A DNA stretch of 64,000 nt. Origin: SAR324 cluster bacterium. Its GTDB lineage: Bacteria > SAR324 > NAC60-12. Positions 45,007 through 55,069 of the stretch are shown here, piece after piece; position 1 is the stretch's first letter; each line of letters begins with the position of its first letter. The stretch is taken from assembly GCA_015232315.1 (NCBI GenBank), contig JADFZZ010000015.1, positions 37,965 to 101,964 of the forward strand, written 5' to 3'. Below the pieces are notes generated by a model, which saw only the letters and a program-made list of their open reading frames with translations, made no database searches and was not told the DNA's origin. The position numbers were made by a program, and so were the translations under genes.

Positions 45007-46065
45007 ATGCGACATCTGATCTCTTTTTCATGCCTGATGTTCATGTTCCTGGCCTCGTCCCCTACAGGATGGGCACAAAAACCGGTTTCGGCAGGACATA
45101 TGCTGGATGAGATTCAGCTTCAGACGGCAATGCCTGAATCCCTGCTGATTTTACAAGGAACTTTTACACCGGAGCAGTTTTCTAATGTTGAGGTTATCTC
45201 AAAAAAAAATACGCCCTCGGTGGATATTAAAATTCCCAACAGTTTTATCAATAATCTCAAACTTCCCAAACTGATCAAATACAAGGAAAAAGATATTCTG
45301 GAAACCGTCAGCATTCAGGAAGATGTGAACCGTCGTGACAATGGGAGCATCGCCTTTGAAGTCACCCTGGCATTGAAAGGCTGGGATATGATGGATGTGC
45401 TGTTTGATCGTGGTAGATCCAATAATCAGAAAATGGTATTTGTGATACGTTCCCAGAAAAGAGTCACAGAACAAGCGCCCGCAGAGTCAGCCTCTGTGCC
45501 AGCTCCAAAGGAGCCGTCGGGACCGCCACCTGTACCCACGGTGACAGCCACCTCCAGCAGGACCCTGGAAAAGCAGGAATTTAAAAAACCTGAAAAAGAA
45601 GCCATCCCTGTTACAGCGGATGTGCCTAAGCCCATGACGCCGGCATCGTCCACCGGCAAAGAGATGCGTCCCATGAATCCCACAGGGGAACCGGACAAAA
45701 TCCTGCTCCATCCTGTTTCTGCGATGATGGTGTATCAGCGTCCATCCCGGTTGCAGGTTTCCATTCTGAACGCGTCACATCAAGTCAATGCGGCACAGCG
45801 GTTGGCGGTATTTATGGAACGTCATCAACGTCGGATGCTGGAAGATAAAATCGGGATGAAACTCGAAGTCACCAATATTTCATCGGTGCGAGAAAAATTT
45901 ATTCTGCCCAAAACAAAAATTTATTACAGGCCCAATTATCTGGATTCCGCATTGAAGATGTCTGAAGTGATTCCGGGAGAACAGATTATTGAGAGTATGC
46001 CTCTGGATCGCAGAGGAAAACTGGGAATTGACGTGGAAATATATGTTGGCGAAAATTTTGAATAA
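45007..46065 (+). CDS. Secreted protein with LytR_C-like C-terminal domain
   Basis: A 352-residue exported protein; the signal peptide ends near SSPTGWAQ. The N-terminal ~130 residues (LDEIQLQTAMPESLLILQGT) have the short-strand spacing of AMIN-type domains, a peptidoglycan- or secretin-linked fold, although this is weak. A Pro/Thr/Lys linker (about 155-225) follows. Residues 245-352 (LQVSILNASHQVNAAQRLAVFM ... LPKTKIYYRPNYLDSALKMSEVI), shown here in shortened form, resemble the LytR_C domain found in envelope proteins. It pairs with the secreted protein four bases downstream. Confidence 0.7.
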   Translation: MRHLISFSCLMFMFLASSPTGWAQKPVSAGHMLDEIQLQTAMPESLLILQGTFTPEQFSNVEVISKKNTPSVDIKIPNSFINNLKLPKLIKYKEKDILETVSIQEDVNRRDNGSIAFEVTLALKGWDMMDVLFDRGRSNNQKMVFVIRSQKRVTEQAPAESASVPAPKEPSGPPPVPTVTATSSRTLEKQEFKKPEKEAIPVTADVPKPMTPASSTGKEMRPMNPTGEPDKILLHPVSAMMVYQRPSRLQVSILNASHQVNAAQRLAVFMERHQRRMLEDKIGMKLEVTNISSVREKFILPKTKIYYRPNYLDSALKMSEVIPGEQIIESMPLDRRGKLGIDVEIYVGENFE

Positions 46066-46069
46066 ACCG

Positions 46070-47530
46070 ATGAAATACCTGCTCATCTGTCTGTATTTGT
46101 TGACAACGGCAAGCTGGGTCTATGCGTTCCCCCAGTTCACCGGTCGCGAGAATGCCATTGAACTGGCCAAAGTGATTGATAAAGCACAGTTCATGGCACA
46201 CCGTGTGGCTTCCGTTTTTGTCAAAAACCGGACATCCGAAGAATTCTACCTTCAGGTCATTCTTGACGACGGCTCCAGCCAGGACTGGTATATGGACCGT
46301 ATTTATGAATGGGTTCTGACAGACCAGTTGCTTCCGATCAATAACCAGGTCATTGTGTTTCCCTCGGATGAAAGCACTGAGTTCTTTGTATTGGATAAGA
46401 ATCAGTTTTATCGTCTGGTACTGACCTCAGAAGCCTTTGTAAAAACTTATGAGGAACATGATCTGTTGTCCGGGAAAAATCTGAAGTATGAGATCCGGCG
46501 TTTTCGACTGATTTTACCTGAAGAAGAAGCCCGTTATAAAACCGATGCACGAGGCAACCGCTATCGTTATGTGCTGGAACTTAAAAATGGTTCAAGGGAA
46601 GTCTTCACGTATCTGGATGCTTATAAATTAATGACTCAGGGGGCCTTTATCCAGGAACCACTGAAAGATGACATCATTTTGAGCCGGGCATTTCAGGTTC
46701 AGGGGATTGATGTCAAGCCCAAGCAACTGGAAGATGAACTGCGTAATATCTGGCGGTTTGGTGTCGAAGTCATGTTCAATCAGCCCATTCCGCTATCACC
46801 GGAACTGTTTCCCTTTCAGGTCATTGAAGAGAATTTCCGGGATCCTCAGACAGGTGATCGTCTGAACCGGTTTTACATCCAGGTCATGTTCCCCAACGCT
46901 GAAAAAATTAAAGATATTCCCATCATCAGGACACTGGAATATTTACAGCATGTCAGCATTGTGACCGATGTTGAGAATCAGAAACGGATATTTTTGAGAG
47001 CACAGATCAATCCGGATGTGTTTGAACTGCCGCCATATATTGAAGTGACCAGCAAAAACGCTGTGATTGTTCATTTCTTCATTGTGACCGATCAGAGCGT
47101 AGCCCAACGCTCAGAATTTGTAGAACCCGGCAAAGCGGAAATCACCATGCATCCTGCAATGGTTCCGGCTACACGGGGAACAAAATTTGATGAACATTAT
47201 CTCAAGGCTGTGGAACTGATTCGTTTCATCCAGGGACATCACGATCTGCATCTGAAAATCCAGACCTATCTCAAGGCCTTGGCTGAACTTCAGCAGGCAT
47301 CGTTGAATGCCACCAAGGATGATCAACTCTCACAGGCACTGTCACAGCGGGATGTGCTGTATGAAGTTCTACCGCAAATGATCATTGAAAACACGCAGAG
47401 CAAGTTGAGAAATCCAAAATCTGAAATCAACAAGGATGAATTGCTTCAGCATCTGGAGCAGGCGGAAAATATCACAGAAAACCGCGAAATATTGAGACAG
47501 GTCCTGTCTTTGAAAAATATCCTCAAATAA
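46070..47530 (+). CDS. Secreted hypothetical protein
   Basis: A 486-residue exported protein; signal peptide MKYLLICLYLLTTASWVYA then FPQFTG. ATG 46070 is chosen because it places this signal peptide at the N-terminus and is four bases after the previous stop; the frame extends upstream without purpose. The middle has alternating strands with many charged residues and the C-terminal ~90 residues are helical (LAELQQASLNATKDDQLSQ). No family recognised. With the LytR_C-like protein it likely forms an envelope-associated pair. Confidence 0.7.
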   Translation: MKYLLICLYLLTTASWVYAFPQFTGRENAIELAKVIDKAQFMAHRVASVFVKNRTSEEFYLQVILDDGSSQDWYMDRIYEWVLTDQLLPINNQVIVFPSDESTEFFVLDKNQFYRLVLTSEAFVKTYEEHDLLSGKNLKYEIRRFRLILPEEEARYKTDARGNRYRYVLELKNGSREVFTYLDAYKLMTQGAFIQEPLKDDIILSRAFQVQGIDVKPKQLEDELRNIWRFGVEVMFNQPIPLSPELFPFQVIEENFRDPQTGDRLNRFYIQVMFPNAEKIKDIPIIRTLEYLQHVSIVTDVENQKRIFLRAQINPDVFELPPYIEVTSKNAVIVHFFIVTDQSVAQRSEFVEPGKAEITMHPAMVPATRGTKFDEHYLKAVELIRFIQGHHDLHLKIQTYLKALAELQQASLNATKDDQLSQALSQRDVLYEVLPQMIIENTQSKLRNPKSEINKDELLQHLEQAENITENREILRQVLSLKNILK

Positions 47531-47701
47531 TAGTTTCAGTAGGAACTTCCCCATTTTGAATGAATTGTAGGGGTGATCACAAGGATTGCCCCATTACAGG
47601 AATGTAAACAATTTCTGAACTTCCTCACTTATTGGCCTTCATTCAAATTTCCCGATTGCATTAACAGAAAAGATAGATTAGAGTCGGTTTACCTTCCAAA
47701 T

Positions 47702-48303
<602 letters not shown>

Positions 48304-48336
48304 TCAAAAAACGTCTCCCCTTGAGTAATCATTAAA

Positions 48337-51276
48337 ATGGAAATTACCCGTTATCATGCAAAGTATTTTGCTTATGAACTCACCAAGAGATGTTCTTCGG
48401 ATAATCTGGAAAAACTGTCAGGAACCTTGTCTAATGCGCAGGTGGACCTCAACCCCCATCAAATTGAAGCCGCACTTTTTGCCTTCCGCTCGCCATTGTC
48501 CAAAGGGGCTATTTTAGCGGATGAGGTGGGGTTAGGGAAAACCATTGAAGCCGGTTTGGTCCTGGCTCAAAAATGGGCGGAACGAAAAAGAAAGATTCTC
48601 CTCATTGTTCCTTCCAACCTTCGCAAGCAATGGAGTTCCGAACTTCAGGAGAAATTTTTTCTTTCCTCAACCATTCTTGAAACCAGGTCATTCAATCAGA
48701 TTATTAGGGAAGGCAACCTGAATCCGTTTGATCAGGAGGATGTCATCATTATTTGTTCCTACCATTTTGCCCGCAACAAATCGCCTTATATCAAGAAAAT
48801 ATCATGGGAACTGGTCGTGATTGACGAGGCTCACCGGCTAAGAAATGTTTATAAGACCAACAATAAAATCGCCCGTGAGATCAAACATGCCTTGAATGAT
48901 GTCCCCAAGATTCTACTGACAGCGACTCCCCTTCAAAATTCCTTGTTGGAGCTTTATGGGTTGGTCAGCATCATTGATGATCATGTGTTTGGGGATCTGA
49001 ACAGCTTTAAAACCAATTACGCACGGGTCAACGCTGAACAAAAAATCACTAAAAACCGGTCTGGCGGAGTGGAACCCAGACAGGAAATGTTTGAAGATCT
49101 GAGAAATCGTCTCAAGCCGGTGTGTACACGAACGCTCAGAAGACAGGTGCTTGAATATATCAAATACACCAAGCGCATCCCGCTGACACAGGATTATATT
49201 CCGAGTGACGATGAAATCACCCTGTATGACGCCATGACAGAATATCTTCAGCGGGATAAGCTCTATGCGCTCCCCTCCAGTCAACGACAACTCATGACGC
49301 TGGTGTTGAGGAAACTGCTGGCATCTTCCTCTTTTGCCATCGCCAACACGCTCAATCGGCTGGCCTATAAACTCGAAAAATTACTGGAAACAGCCAGACA
49401 TCAGCGAAATCAGGATATTACCGCAATACAGGACGTCACCGAGGATTACGAAGGATACGAGGAATTATCCGATGAATGGGTCGATGACGAAGAAGAGTTT
49501 GACGAAGATTCTGTTGCGGAATCATATTTTTCTGCTGAAGATATCAACGCCATAAAACAGGAAAAAACGGACCTTGAACGGTTTCGTGATCTCGCGAAAA
49601 AAATATGGAAGAATTCCAAAGGAGAAGCGTTGCTGGTTGCTCTGGAAAAAGGGTTTCAAATGACAGAGAAACTGGGCGCCAGAAAAAAAGCGATCATTTT
49701 CACCGAATCCCGTATCACTCAGGATTATTTGATGAATCTCTTGTCCATGAATGGATACAGGGACAAGGTGATTTTTTTCAATGGCTCCAACAATGATCCG
49801 AAATCAAAACAAATTTATGCGGAGTGGCTGAAAAAAAACAAGGACACGGATAAAGTGTCAGGTTCCAAAACAGCGGATTTGAGAGCGTCCCTGGTGGAAT
49901 ATTTTAAGAATGAAGCGGAAATCATGATTGCCACGGAAGCAGGCGCTGAAGGAATCAATCTGCAATTCTGCTCGCTGATGATCAACTATGATCTTCCCTG
50001 GAATCCTCAACGGATTGAGCAGCGAATAGGGCGTTGCCATCGTTACGGTCAAAAATACGATGTGGTGGTGATTAATTTTATAAACAGAAAAAATGCCGCT
50101 GATCAACGGGTTTATGATCTCCTTGATGAAAAATTCAGTTTATTCAAAGGCGTGTTTGGCGCAAGTGATGAGGTGTTGGGAAGTATCGAATCAGGGGTTG
50201 ATTTTGAAAAACGTATTGCGGCCATTTATCAGAAATGCCGTTCAGAAGATGAAATCAACTCGGCTTTTGATGAACTCCAGCGTGAAATGGACGAGACCAT
50301 TCAGGAAAATTTAGGTGAAGCCAAACAAAAACTTCTCGAAAATTTTGACGCTGAAGTGCATGAAAAACTGAAAACAAATCTGCGAGAAAGCCAGCAATAT
50401 CTTGATACCTATGAACGTTGGCTTTGGGACATCACTCAACATTTTTTAGGAAATCATGCTGATTTTTCTGAGAATGAATACTTGTTCCACCTGAAGAAAA
50501 ACCCTTTTGCGGACCCTACCGTTCTTGGACCCTACAAAATCGGGAAAAATATTGAGGATGCTCATATTTATCGCCCCAGTCATCCACTGGCACAAAAAAT
50601 TCTCAGTGCGGTTAAATCAAAAGAACTTTCTCAGGCTGAACTGGTATTTGATTACACCCAGCATGGTGTGATTATCTCCATTTTGGCTCAACTCGTTGGC
50701 AAAGCAGGGTGGATGATGGTGAAAAACCTGACTGTTTCAGCCTTTGAATCGGAAGATTATGTCTATTTTGCCGGCATCACGGATCATGGGGAAATGCTTG
50801 ATCCAGATCAATGCAGAAGAATGTTTGCGCTTAAAGCTCAGGAACAACCCAGCAATCAAACGATTCCATTCCAACTGCATGAATCCCTCCTTGACCGTCT
50901 GACACGCAGACAAAATGAAATTCTGGATACCATCGGTAACAGGAATAACGGTTTTTTTGAACAGGAACTCGATAAACTGGATAAATGGGGAGAAGACCGT
51001 CGAAATTCCTTGAAATTGGTTCTGAAAGACATGGATGATCGACTCAAGCTTCTTAAAAAAGAATCCCGTCTCGCCCCCAATCTGCCTGAAAAACTGAAAG
51101 TGGAAAAAGAACGCAAAAAACTGGAATCTGAACGGGATCAGGCATGGCGGGAATATGACAATGCCGCGAAAGAGATTGAAAAAAGCAAGGACGAGTTGAT
51201 TGACAGAATTGAGCAACGTCTCAAACAGGAACTGACTGACCAAACAATTTTTTGTATCAAGTGGCGCATTATTTAA
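48337..51276 (+). CDS. SNF2-family DNA helicase/translocase
   Basis: A 979-residue ATP-dependent DNA-moving enzyme of superfamily 2, Rad54/SNF2-type. Walker A is ADEVGLGKTIEAG (residues 61-73), motif II is VVIDEAHRLRN (Asp163), motif III is LLTATPLQNS, and the second core has EAGAEGINLQFC and the motif VI QRIGRCHRYGQ. Two acidic stretches (about 373-395) lie between the cores. The C-terminal ~250 residues are charged coiled coil (KVEKERKKLESERDQAW). First gene of the island, 34 bases after the left repeat; the DUF1016 gene follows by 20 bases. Such helicases often accompany type III-like modification systems, but its role here is not known. Confidence 0.9.
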   Translation: MEITRYHAKYFAYELTKRCSSDNLEKLSGTLSNAQVDLNPHQIEAALFAFRSPLSKGAILADEVGLGKTIEAGLVLAQKWAERKRKILLIVPSNLRKQWSSELQEKFFLSSTILETRSFNQIIREGNLNPFDQEDVIIICSYHFARNKSPYIKKISWELVVIDEAHRLRNVYKTNNKIAREIKHALNDVPKILLTATPLQNSLLELYGLVSIIDDHVFGDLNSFKTNYARVNAEQKITKNRSGGVEPRQEMFEDLRNRLKPVCTRTLRRQVLEYIKYTKRIPLTQDYIPSDDEITLYDAMTEYLQRDKLYALPSSQRQLMTLVLRKLLASSSFAIANTLNRLAYKLEKLLETARHQRNQDITAIQDVTEDYEGYEELSDEWVDDEEEFDEDSVAESYFSAEDINAIKQEKTDLERFRDLAKKIWKNSKGEALLVALEKGFQMTEKLGARKKAIIFTESRITQDYLMNLLSMNGYRDKVIFFNGSNNDPKSKQIYAEWLKKNKDTDKVSGSKTADLRASLVEYFKNEAEIMIATEAGAEGINLQFCSLMINYDLPWNPQRIEQRIGRCHRYGQKYDVVVINFINRKNAADQRVYDLLDEKFSLFKGVFGASDEVLGSIESGVDFEKRIAAIYQKCRSEDEINSAFDELQREMDETIQENLGEAKQKLLENFDAEVHEKLKTNLRESQQYLDTYERWLWDITQHFLGNHADFSENEYLFHLKKNPFADPTVLGPYKIGKNIEDAHIYRPSHPLAQKILSAVKSKELSQAELVFDYTQHGVIISILAQLVGKAGWMMVKNLTVSAFESEDYVYFAGITDHGEMLDPDQCRRMFALKAQEQPSNQTIPFQLHESLLDRLTRRQNEILDTIGNRNNGFFEQELDKLDKWGEDRRNSLKLVLKDMDDRLKLLKKESRLAPNLPEKLKVEKERKKLESERDQAWREYDNAAKEIEKSKDELIDRIEQRLKQELTDQTIFCIKWRII

Positions 51277-51296
51277 CCTTTCATCTCAAACCCATT

Positions 51297-52340
51297 ATGC
51301 TGAATATCATTAATGACACCGAATACAGGGATTTTTTCCATCAGATCAAGGAACGGGTCAGAAACGCACAACTGGAAGCTTTGCGGGCGGTCAATAAAGA
51401 ACTGGTGTCCTTGTATTGGGATATGGGAAAGATGATCGTGGAGACTCAGGAACAACACACTTGGGGAGACTCGGTGGTGGAAACACTGGCGAAAGATCTG
51501 CAAAAAGAATTTGCTGGCATGAGAGGGTTTTCTCTCAGAAATTTGTATAATATCAGAGCGTTTTATCTCACTTACCGGGATCTTCCAAAATTGCAATCAC
51601 TGATTGCAGAAATAAGTTGGACGCACAATCTGGCTATTCTCGAACGTTGTCAGGACGAGGATGAACGTCGCAACGCCCTGCGTCGGGAATTTTATACGAA
51701 ACAAACCATCGAACAGCGATGGAGTTCCCGAACCCTGAAAAATCATCTGGAAAGTCAAACCTTCGAGAAATTTCTCCTCAAACAAACCAATTTTGAAAAA
51801 AAACTCCCTTCCAAACTGCAAAAAGACGCGCAATTGCTGGTGCGGGACGAATACAACTTTTCCTTTTTAGGACTCAGTGAGGAACACAAAGAACAGGAAA
51901 TCGAGACCGCCCTGATCGCCCATATCGAAAAAACACTGATGACCTTCGGCAATGTCTTCGCTTTTGTGGGAAGGCAATATAGGCTGGAACTGGAGGGGGA
52001 AGAATATTTTGTGGATATTCTGCTGTATCACCGGAAATTGCGCTGTTTGGTTGCAGTGGAACTGAAAACCGGCAAATTTCGTCCGGAATATGCGGGTAAA
52101 ATGAATTTTTATCTCAATCTGCTCAATGACACGGTTCGTCTGGAAGACGAAAATCCCAGTATTGGCATTATTCTTTGCAAGGAAAAAAAACGAACAACTG
52201 TGGAATACGCCTTGGGGCAGGTCAATCAACCCATGGGCGTCGCCGAATATCGCCTGACTCGAGAACTCCCCCAGGAATGGAGTCAACTGCTTCCCAGTGT
52301 GGAAGACATTGAACAAGAAATGAATTTTTTAAAAACTTGA
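51297..52340 (+). CDS. DUF1016 (YhcG-type) PD-(D/E)XK nuclease-domain protein
   Basis: A 347-residue protein of the DUF1016 family. The N-terminal helical domain contains EALRAVNKELVSLYWDMGKM and GMRGFSLRNLYNIRAFYL; the C-terminal nuclease-like domain has FVGRQYRLELEGEEYFVDILLYH (here broken as FVGRQYRLELEGEEYF and VDILLYHRKL) and CLVAVELKTGKF, matching the D...ExK arrangement of PD-(D/E)XK enzymes. ATG 51297 (MLNIINDTEY) is the natural start; a TTG-started extension would overlap the helicase stop. It lies between helicase and Mod, in the place where other clusters of this kind carry different small genes, so it may supply nuclease activity. Confidence 0.85.
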   Translation: MLNIINDTEYRDFFHQIKERVRNAQLEALRAVNKELVSLYWDMGKMIVETQEQHTWGDSVVETLAKDLQKEFAGMRGFSLRNLYNIRAFYLTYRDLPKLQSLIAEISWTHNLAILERCQDEDERRNALRREFYTKQTIEQRWSSRTLKNHLESQTFEKFLLKQTNFEKKLPSKLQKDAQLLVRDEYNFSFLGLSEEHKEQEIETALIAHIEKTLMTFGNVFAFVGRQYRLELEGEEYFVDILLYHRKLRCLVAVELKTGKFRPEYAGKMNFYLNLLNDTVRLEDENPSIGIILCKEKKRTTVEYALGQVNQPMGVAEYRLTRELPQEWSQLLPSVEDIEQEMNFLKT

Positions 52341-52391
52341 TCCGAAGGCTCTCTGTTTGAGCGTTCCTTAACCTTTGACAGAACAAATATT

Positions 52392-54368
52392 ATGGCTGAT
52401 ATTGACAAACTCCCGTTGACCTCCATGAATATTCCAGAGGAACAACAAAATAAATTGAAAGAGCTTTTTCCTGAAGTGTTTACGGAAGGCAATAAAATCG
52501 ACTGGAATAAACTCCGGTTGACATTGGGAGAACAAATTGACGTGGGCAAGGAACGCTACGGGATGAACTGGCCGGGAAAGGCGGACTGTTTCAAGACGAT
52601 CCAACAACCCAGTATCGGCACACTGGTTCCCTGCCCGGAAGAAAGTGTGGATTTTGACACCACCCAAAACCTGTTCATTGAAGGGGACAACCTCGAAGTT
52701 TTGAAACTCCTGCAAAAAAGCTATCTGGGCAAAGTGAAGATGATCTACATTGATCCCCCATACAACACCGGCAACGACTTCATTTATCCTGATAACTACT
52801 CGGAATCACTGGAAACTTATCTCTCCTATACAGGACAGGTGGATGAAGCAGGACGGAAATTCAGCACCAATACCGATACCGATGGACGCTTTCACAGCAA
52901 GTGGATGAACATGATGTATCCCCGTCTGTTTTTGGCAAAGAATTTGTTGCGGGAAGATGGGGTTATTTTTGTGAGTATTGATGAAAATGAAGCGAAAAAC
53001 TTACGAGCAGTGATGGATGAAATTTTTGGGGAAGAGAATTTTTCTGGCGAGATCGTTTGGAAAAATAGCAGTAAAAACGATCAAGCATACATATCAATTC
53101 AACATGAATATATTCTTTGTTATGTTAGAAACAAGAGTGAAAATAATGGAGAATGGAGTGAAAAAAAAGAAGGACTTAATGAAATTTATAAGGCATTTGA
53201 TGGATTTAGGAAAAAACATGGTAATAAATGGGATAAAATTCATGAAGAAGCTGTTGCGTGGTATAAACAATTCCCAGAATCAAATCCTATTTTTTCAAGT
53301 AAACATTATTCTTGGATGGATGAAAACGGGGTATATTTCCCCGATAACATTTCAGGTCCAAACTTTGGTCAGTATAGATATGATGTGATACACCCTGTTG
53401 CTGGAAAGGTTTGCAAAGAACCCTCAAGTGGTTGGCGATTTCCTGAAGAAACTATGAAACAAAGAATTGCAGATAATCTAGTGCATTTTGGGAAAGATGA
53501 ATCTACGATTCCTAATAACAAAACTTATTTAAAAAATACTGAATCCCAAAGTTTATCAAGCATTAAATACAAAGACGGGAGGGTGGCTTCTAAATTATTA
53601 ATTAAACTCTTAGGGGGAAATTATTTTACTAATCCAAAGGATGCTAACTTGTTAGGTTTAATTATAAAAGCAGTTCTTAAAGATAATTGTGGAATCATCC
53701 TCGATTTCTTCTCCGGCTCCTGCACCACCGCCCATGCTGTTCTCGACCTCAACAAAAGTGATGGAGGTAATCGTAAATTCATCATGGTTCAGTTACCAGA
53801 ACTGTGTGATGAAAACTCAGAAGCCTACAAAGCAGGATATAAAACCATAGCGGACATAGGCAAAGAACGGATTCGCCGAGTGATCAAAAAAATCAAGGAA
53901 GAGCAGAATTCCCCACAAGGTGATTTGCTGGAACAAGATCAGCCCTTTCAAGATTTAGGTTTCAAGGTTTTCAAACTATCCAAATCCAATTTCAATATCT
54001 GGAACGCCAATGTTGAAAAAGCTCCTGAGTCGATTCAGCAACAATTGGAACTTCATATTGATCACATTGATCAAAAATCCTCTCAAGAAGCCATTCTTTA
54101 CGAAATTTTGCTCAAATCCGGTTTTGAACTGACCACTGCCATTGAAAAACTGAATATTGAGAGCAAAACAGTGTTCTCCATTGCGGAAGGAGAACTGTTG
54201 ATTTGTCTGGAAAAGCAACTCACCCTGGAAGTGATCCGAGCCATTGCGGAACGAAAACCCTCACGAGTGGTGTGTCTGGATGAAGGTTTCCAACACAATG
54301 ACCAACTCAAAACCAACGCTGTTCAAATCATGAAAAGCAAAGGTGTTCTTAACTTCAGAACCGTATAA
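52392..54368 (+). CDS. Type III-like DNA adenine methyltransferase (Mod)
   Basis: A 658-residue N6-adenine methyltransferase of the beta class: motif IV DPPYNTGNDF (Asp121) comes first, then the target-recognition region, then motif I DFFSGSCTTAHAV (Asp438). It should methylate the recognition site and so protect host DNA from the Res protein. The central part (about 53036-53697, residues ~216-435) is strikingly AT-rich, around 25-33% GC in places against about 45-50% in the flanks, and has different codon use; it covers the target-recognition domain and points to exchange from another source. Downstream the PIN pair separates it from res. The C-terminus is intact. Confidence 0.92.
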   Translation: MADIDKLPLTSMNIPEEQQNKLKELFPEVFTEGNKIDWNKLRLTLGEQIDVGKERYGMNWPGKADCFKTIQQPSIGTLVPCPEESVDFDTTQNLFIEGDNLEVLKLLQKSYLGKVKMIYIDPPYNTGNDFIYPDNYSESLETYLSYTGQVDEAGRKFSTNTDTDGRFHSKWMNMMYPRLFLAKNLLREDGVIFVSIDENEAKNLRAVMDEIFGEENFSGEIVWKNSSKNDQAYISIQHEYILCYVRNKSENNGEWSEKKEGLNEIYKAFDGFRKKHGNKWDKIHEEAVAWYKQFPESNPIFSSKHYSWMDENGVYFPDNISGPNFGQYRYDVIHPVAGKVCKEPSSGWRFPEETMKQRIADNLVHFGKDESTIPNNKTYLKNTESQSLSSIKYKDGRVASKLLIKLLGGNYFTNPKDANLLGLIIKAVLKDNCGIILDFFSGSCTTAHAVLDLNKSDGGNRKFIMVQLPELCDENSEAYKAGYKTIADIGKERIRRVIKKIKEEQNSPQGDLLEQDQPFQDLGFKVFKLSKSNFNIWNANVEKAPESIQQQLELHIDHIDQKSSQEAILYEILLKSGFELTTAIEKLNIESKTVFSIAEGELLICLEKQLTLEVIRAIAERKPSRVVCLDEGFQHNDQLKTNAVQIMKSKGVLNFRTV

Positions 54369-54380
54369 CAGGAGGTGTCT

Positions 54381-54668
54381 ATGTATGCCATTGAGTTTGA
54401 ATCCCATATTAAAAACGGAATGATTGAAATCCCTGAAGAGTATAAAACCCAAATCCCCGCAACCTTTCGAGTGATTGTGTTGACTCAGGAAAACATTTTA
54501 GCGAAAACAGAGTCCACCACCACTTCGGATGATCGTCCGTTTGCTTCCTTGAGTGAAGAGGAAAAACAACAACGGATTCAATCTGTTCGAGGGAAATATA
54601 GAGGTTTGATCTCCAGCAGTGATGAATTCGCGCGTCGCAAACAAGAAGAAATCGATTTGGAGGGATGA
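54381..54668 (+). CDS. Antitoxin of a PIN-domain toxin-antitoxin pair
   Basis: A 95-residue protein. The start has AGGAGG five bases upstream (ATG 54381). The N-terminus YAIEFESHIKNGMIEIPEEYK resembles AbrB-like or related antitoxin beta-hairpins; the C-terminus is charged and helical (SEEEKQQRIQSVRGKYRG) as in toxin-binding tails. Its stop overlaps the toxin start (ATGATG), the usual arrangement of such pairs. Assigned by position and pattern, not by a recognised family. Confidence 0.7.
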   Translation: MYAIEFESHIKNGMIEIPEEYKTQIPATFRVIVLTQENILAKTESTTTSDDRPFASLSEEEKQQRIQSVRGKYRGLISSSDEFARRKQEEIDLEG

Positions 54669-55066
54669 TGCCTTATGTTTTAGATGCCTGCGCACTGATT
54701 GCTTTTTTGGATGATGAACCGGGAGCGGATGTTGTGGATACCTGTTTAGAAACAGGAAAGTGTTATCTGCATGCCATCAATGCGTGTGAAGTTTATTACG
54801 ATATCTGGAAAAAATCAGGGGAGAGTGTAGCGACAACGATAGTAGAACGATTAGCTTTATTGGGTATTTTTCTCCAAGATGACATGGATATCACCTTTTG
54901 GCAACAAGTTGGCAGATTGAAAGCCGAAATCAAGAGGATTTCTCTGGCTGATTGCTTCGCTGTCGTATTGGCTCAGAAAACAGGCTCGACCCTCCTGACA
55001 TCAGACCACCACGAATTTGACCCCATTGTTCCTCTGAATTTATGTTCCATTCAATTTATTCGGTAA
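54665..55066 (+). CDS. PIN-domain ribonuclease toxin (VapC-like)
   Basis: A 133-residue PIN-fold protein. The acidic metal-binding residues are all visible: Asp in YVLDACALIAFL, Glu in NACEVYYDI, Asp in SLADCFAVVLAQ and Asp in LLTSDHHEFD. VapC-type toxins cut tRNA or rRNA when the antitoxin is lost. ATG overlaps the antitoxin stop; the next ATG three bases on is also usable. The pair sits between mod and res, which could make loss of the island harmful to the cell. Confidence 0.88.
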   Translation: MMPYVLDACALIAFLDDEPGADVVDTCLETGKCYLHAINACEVYYDIWKKSGESVATTIVERLALLGIFLQDDMDITFWQQVGRLKAEIKRISLADCFAVVLAQKTGSTLLTSDHHEFDPIVPLNLCSIQFIR

Positions 55067-55069
55067 ATC

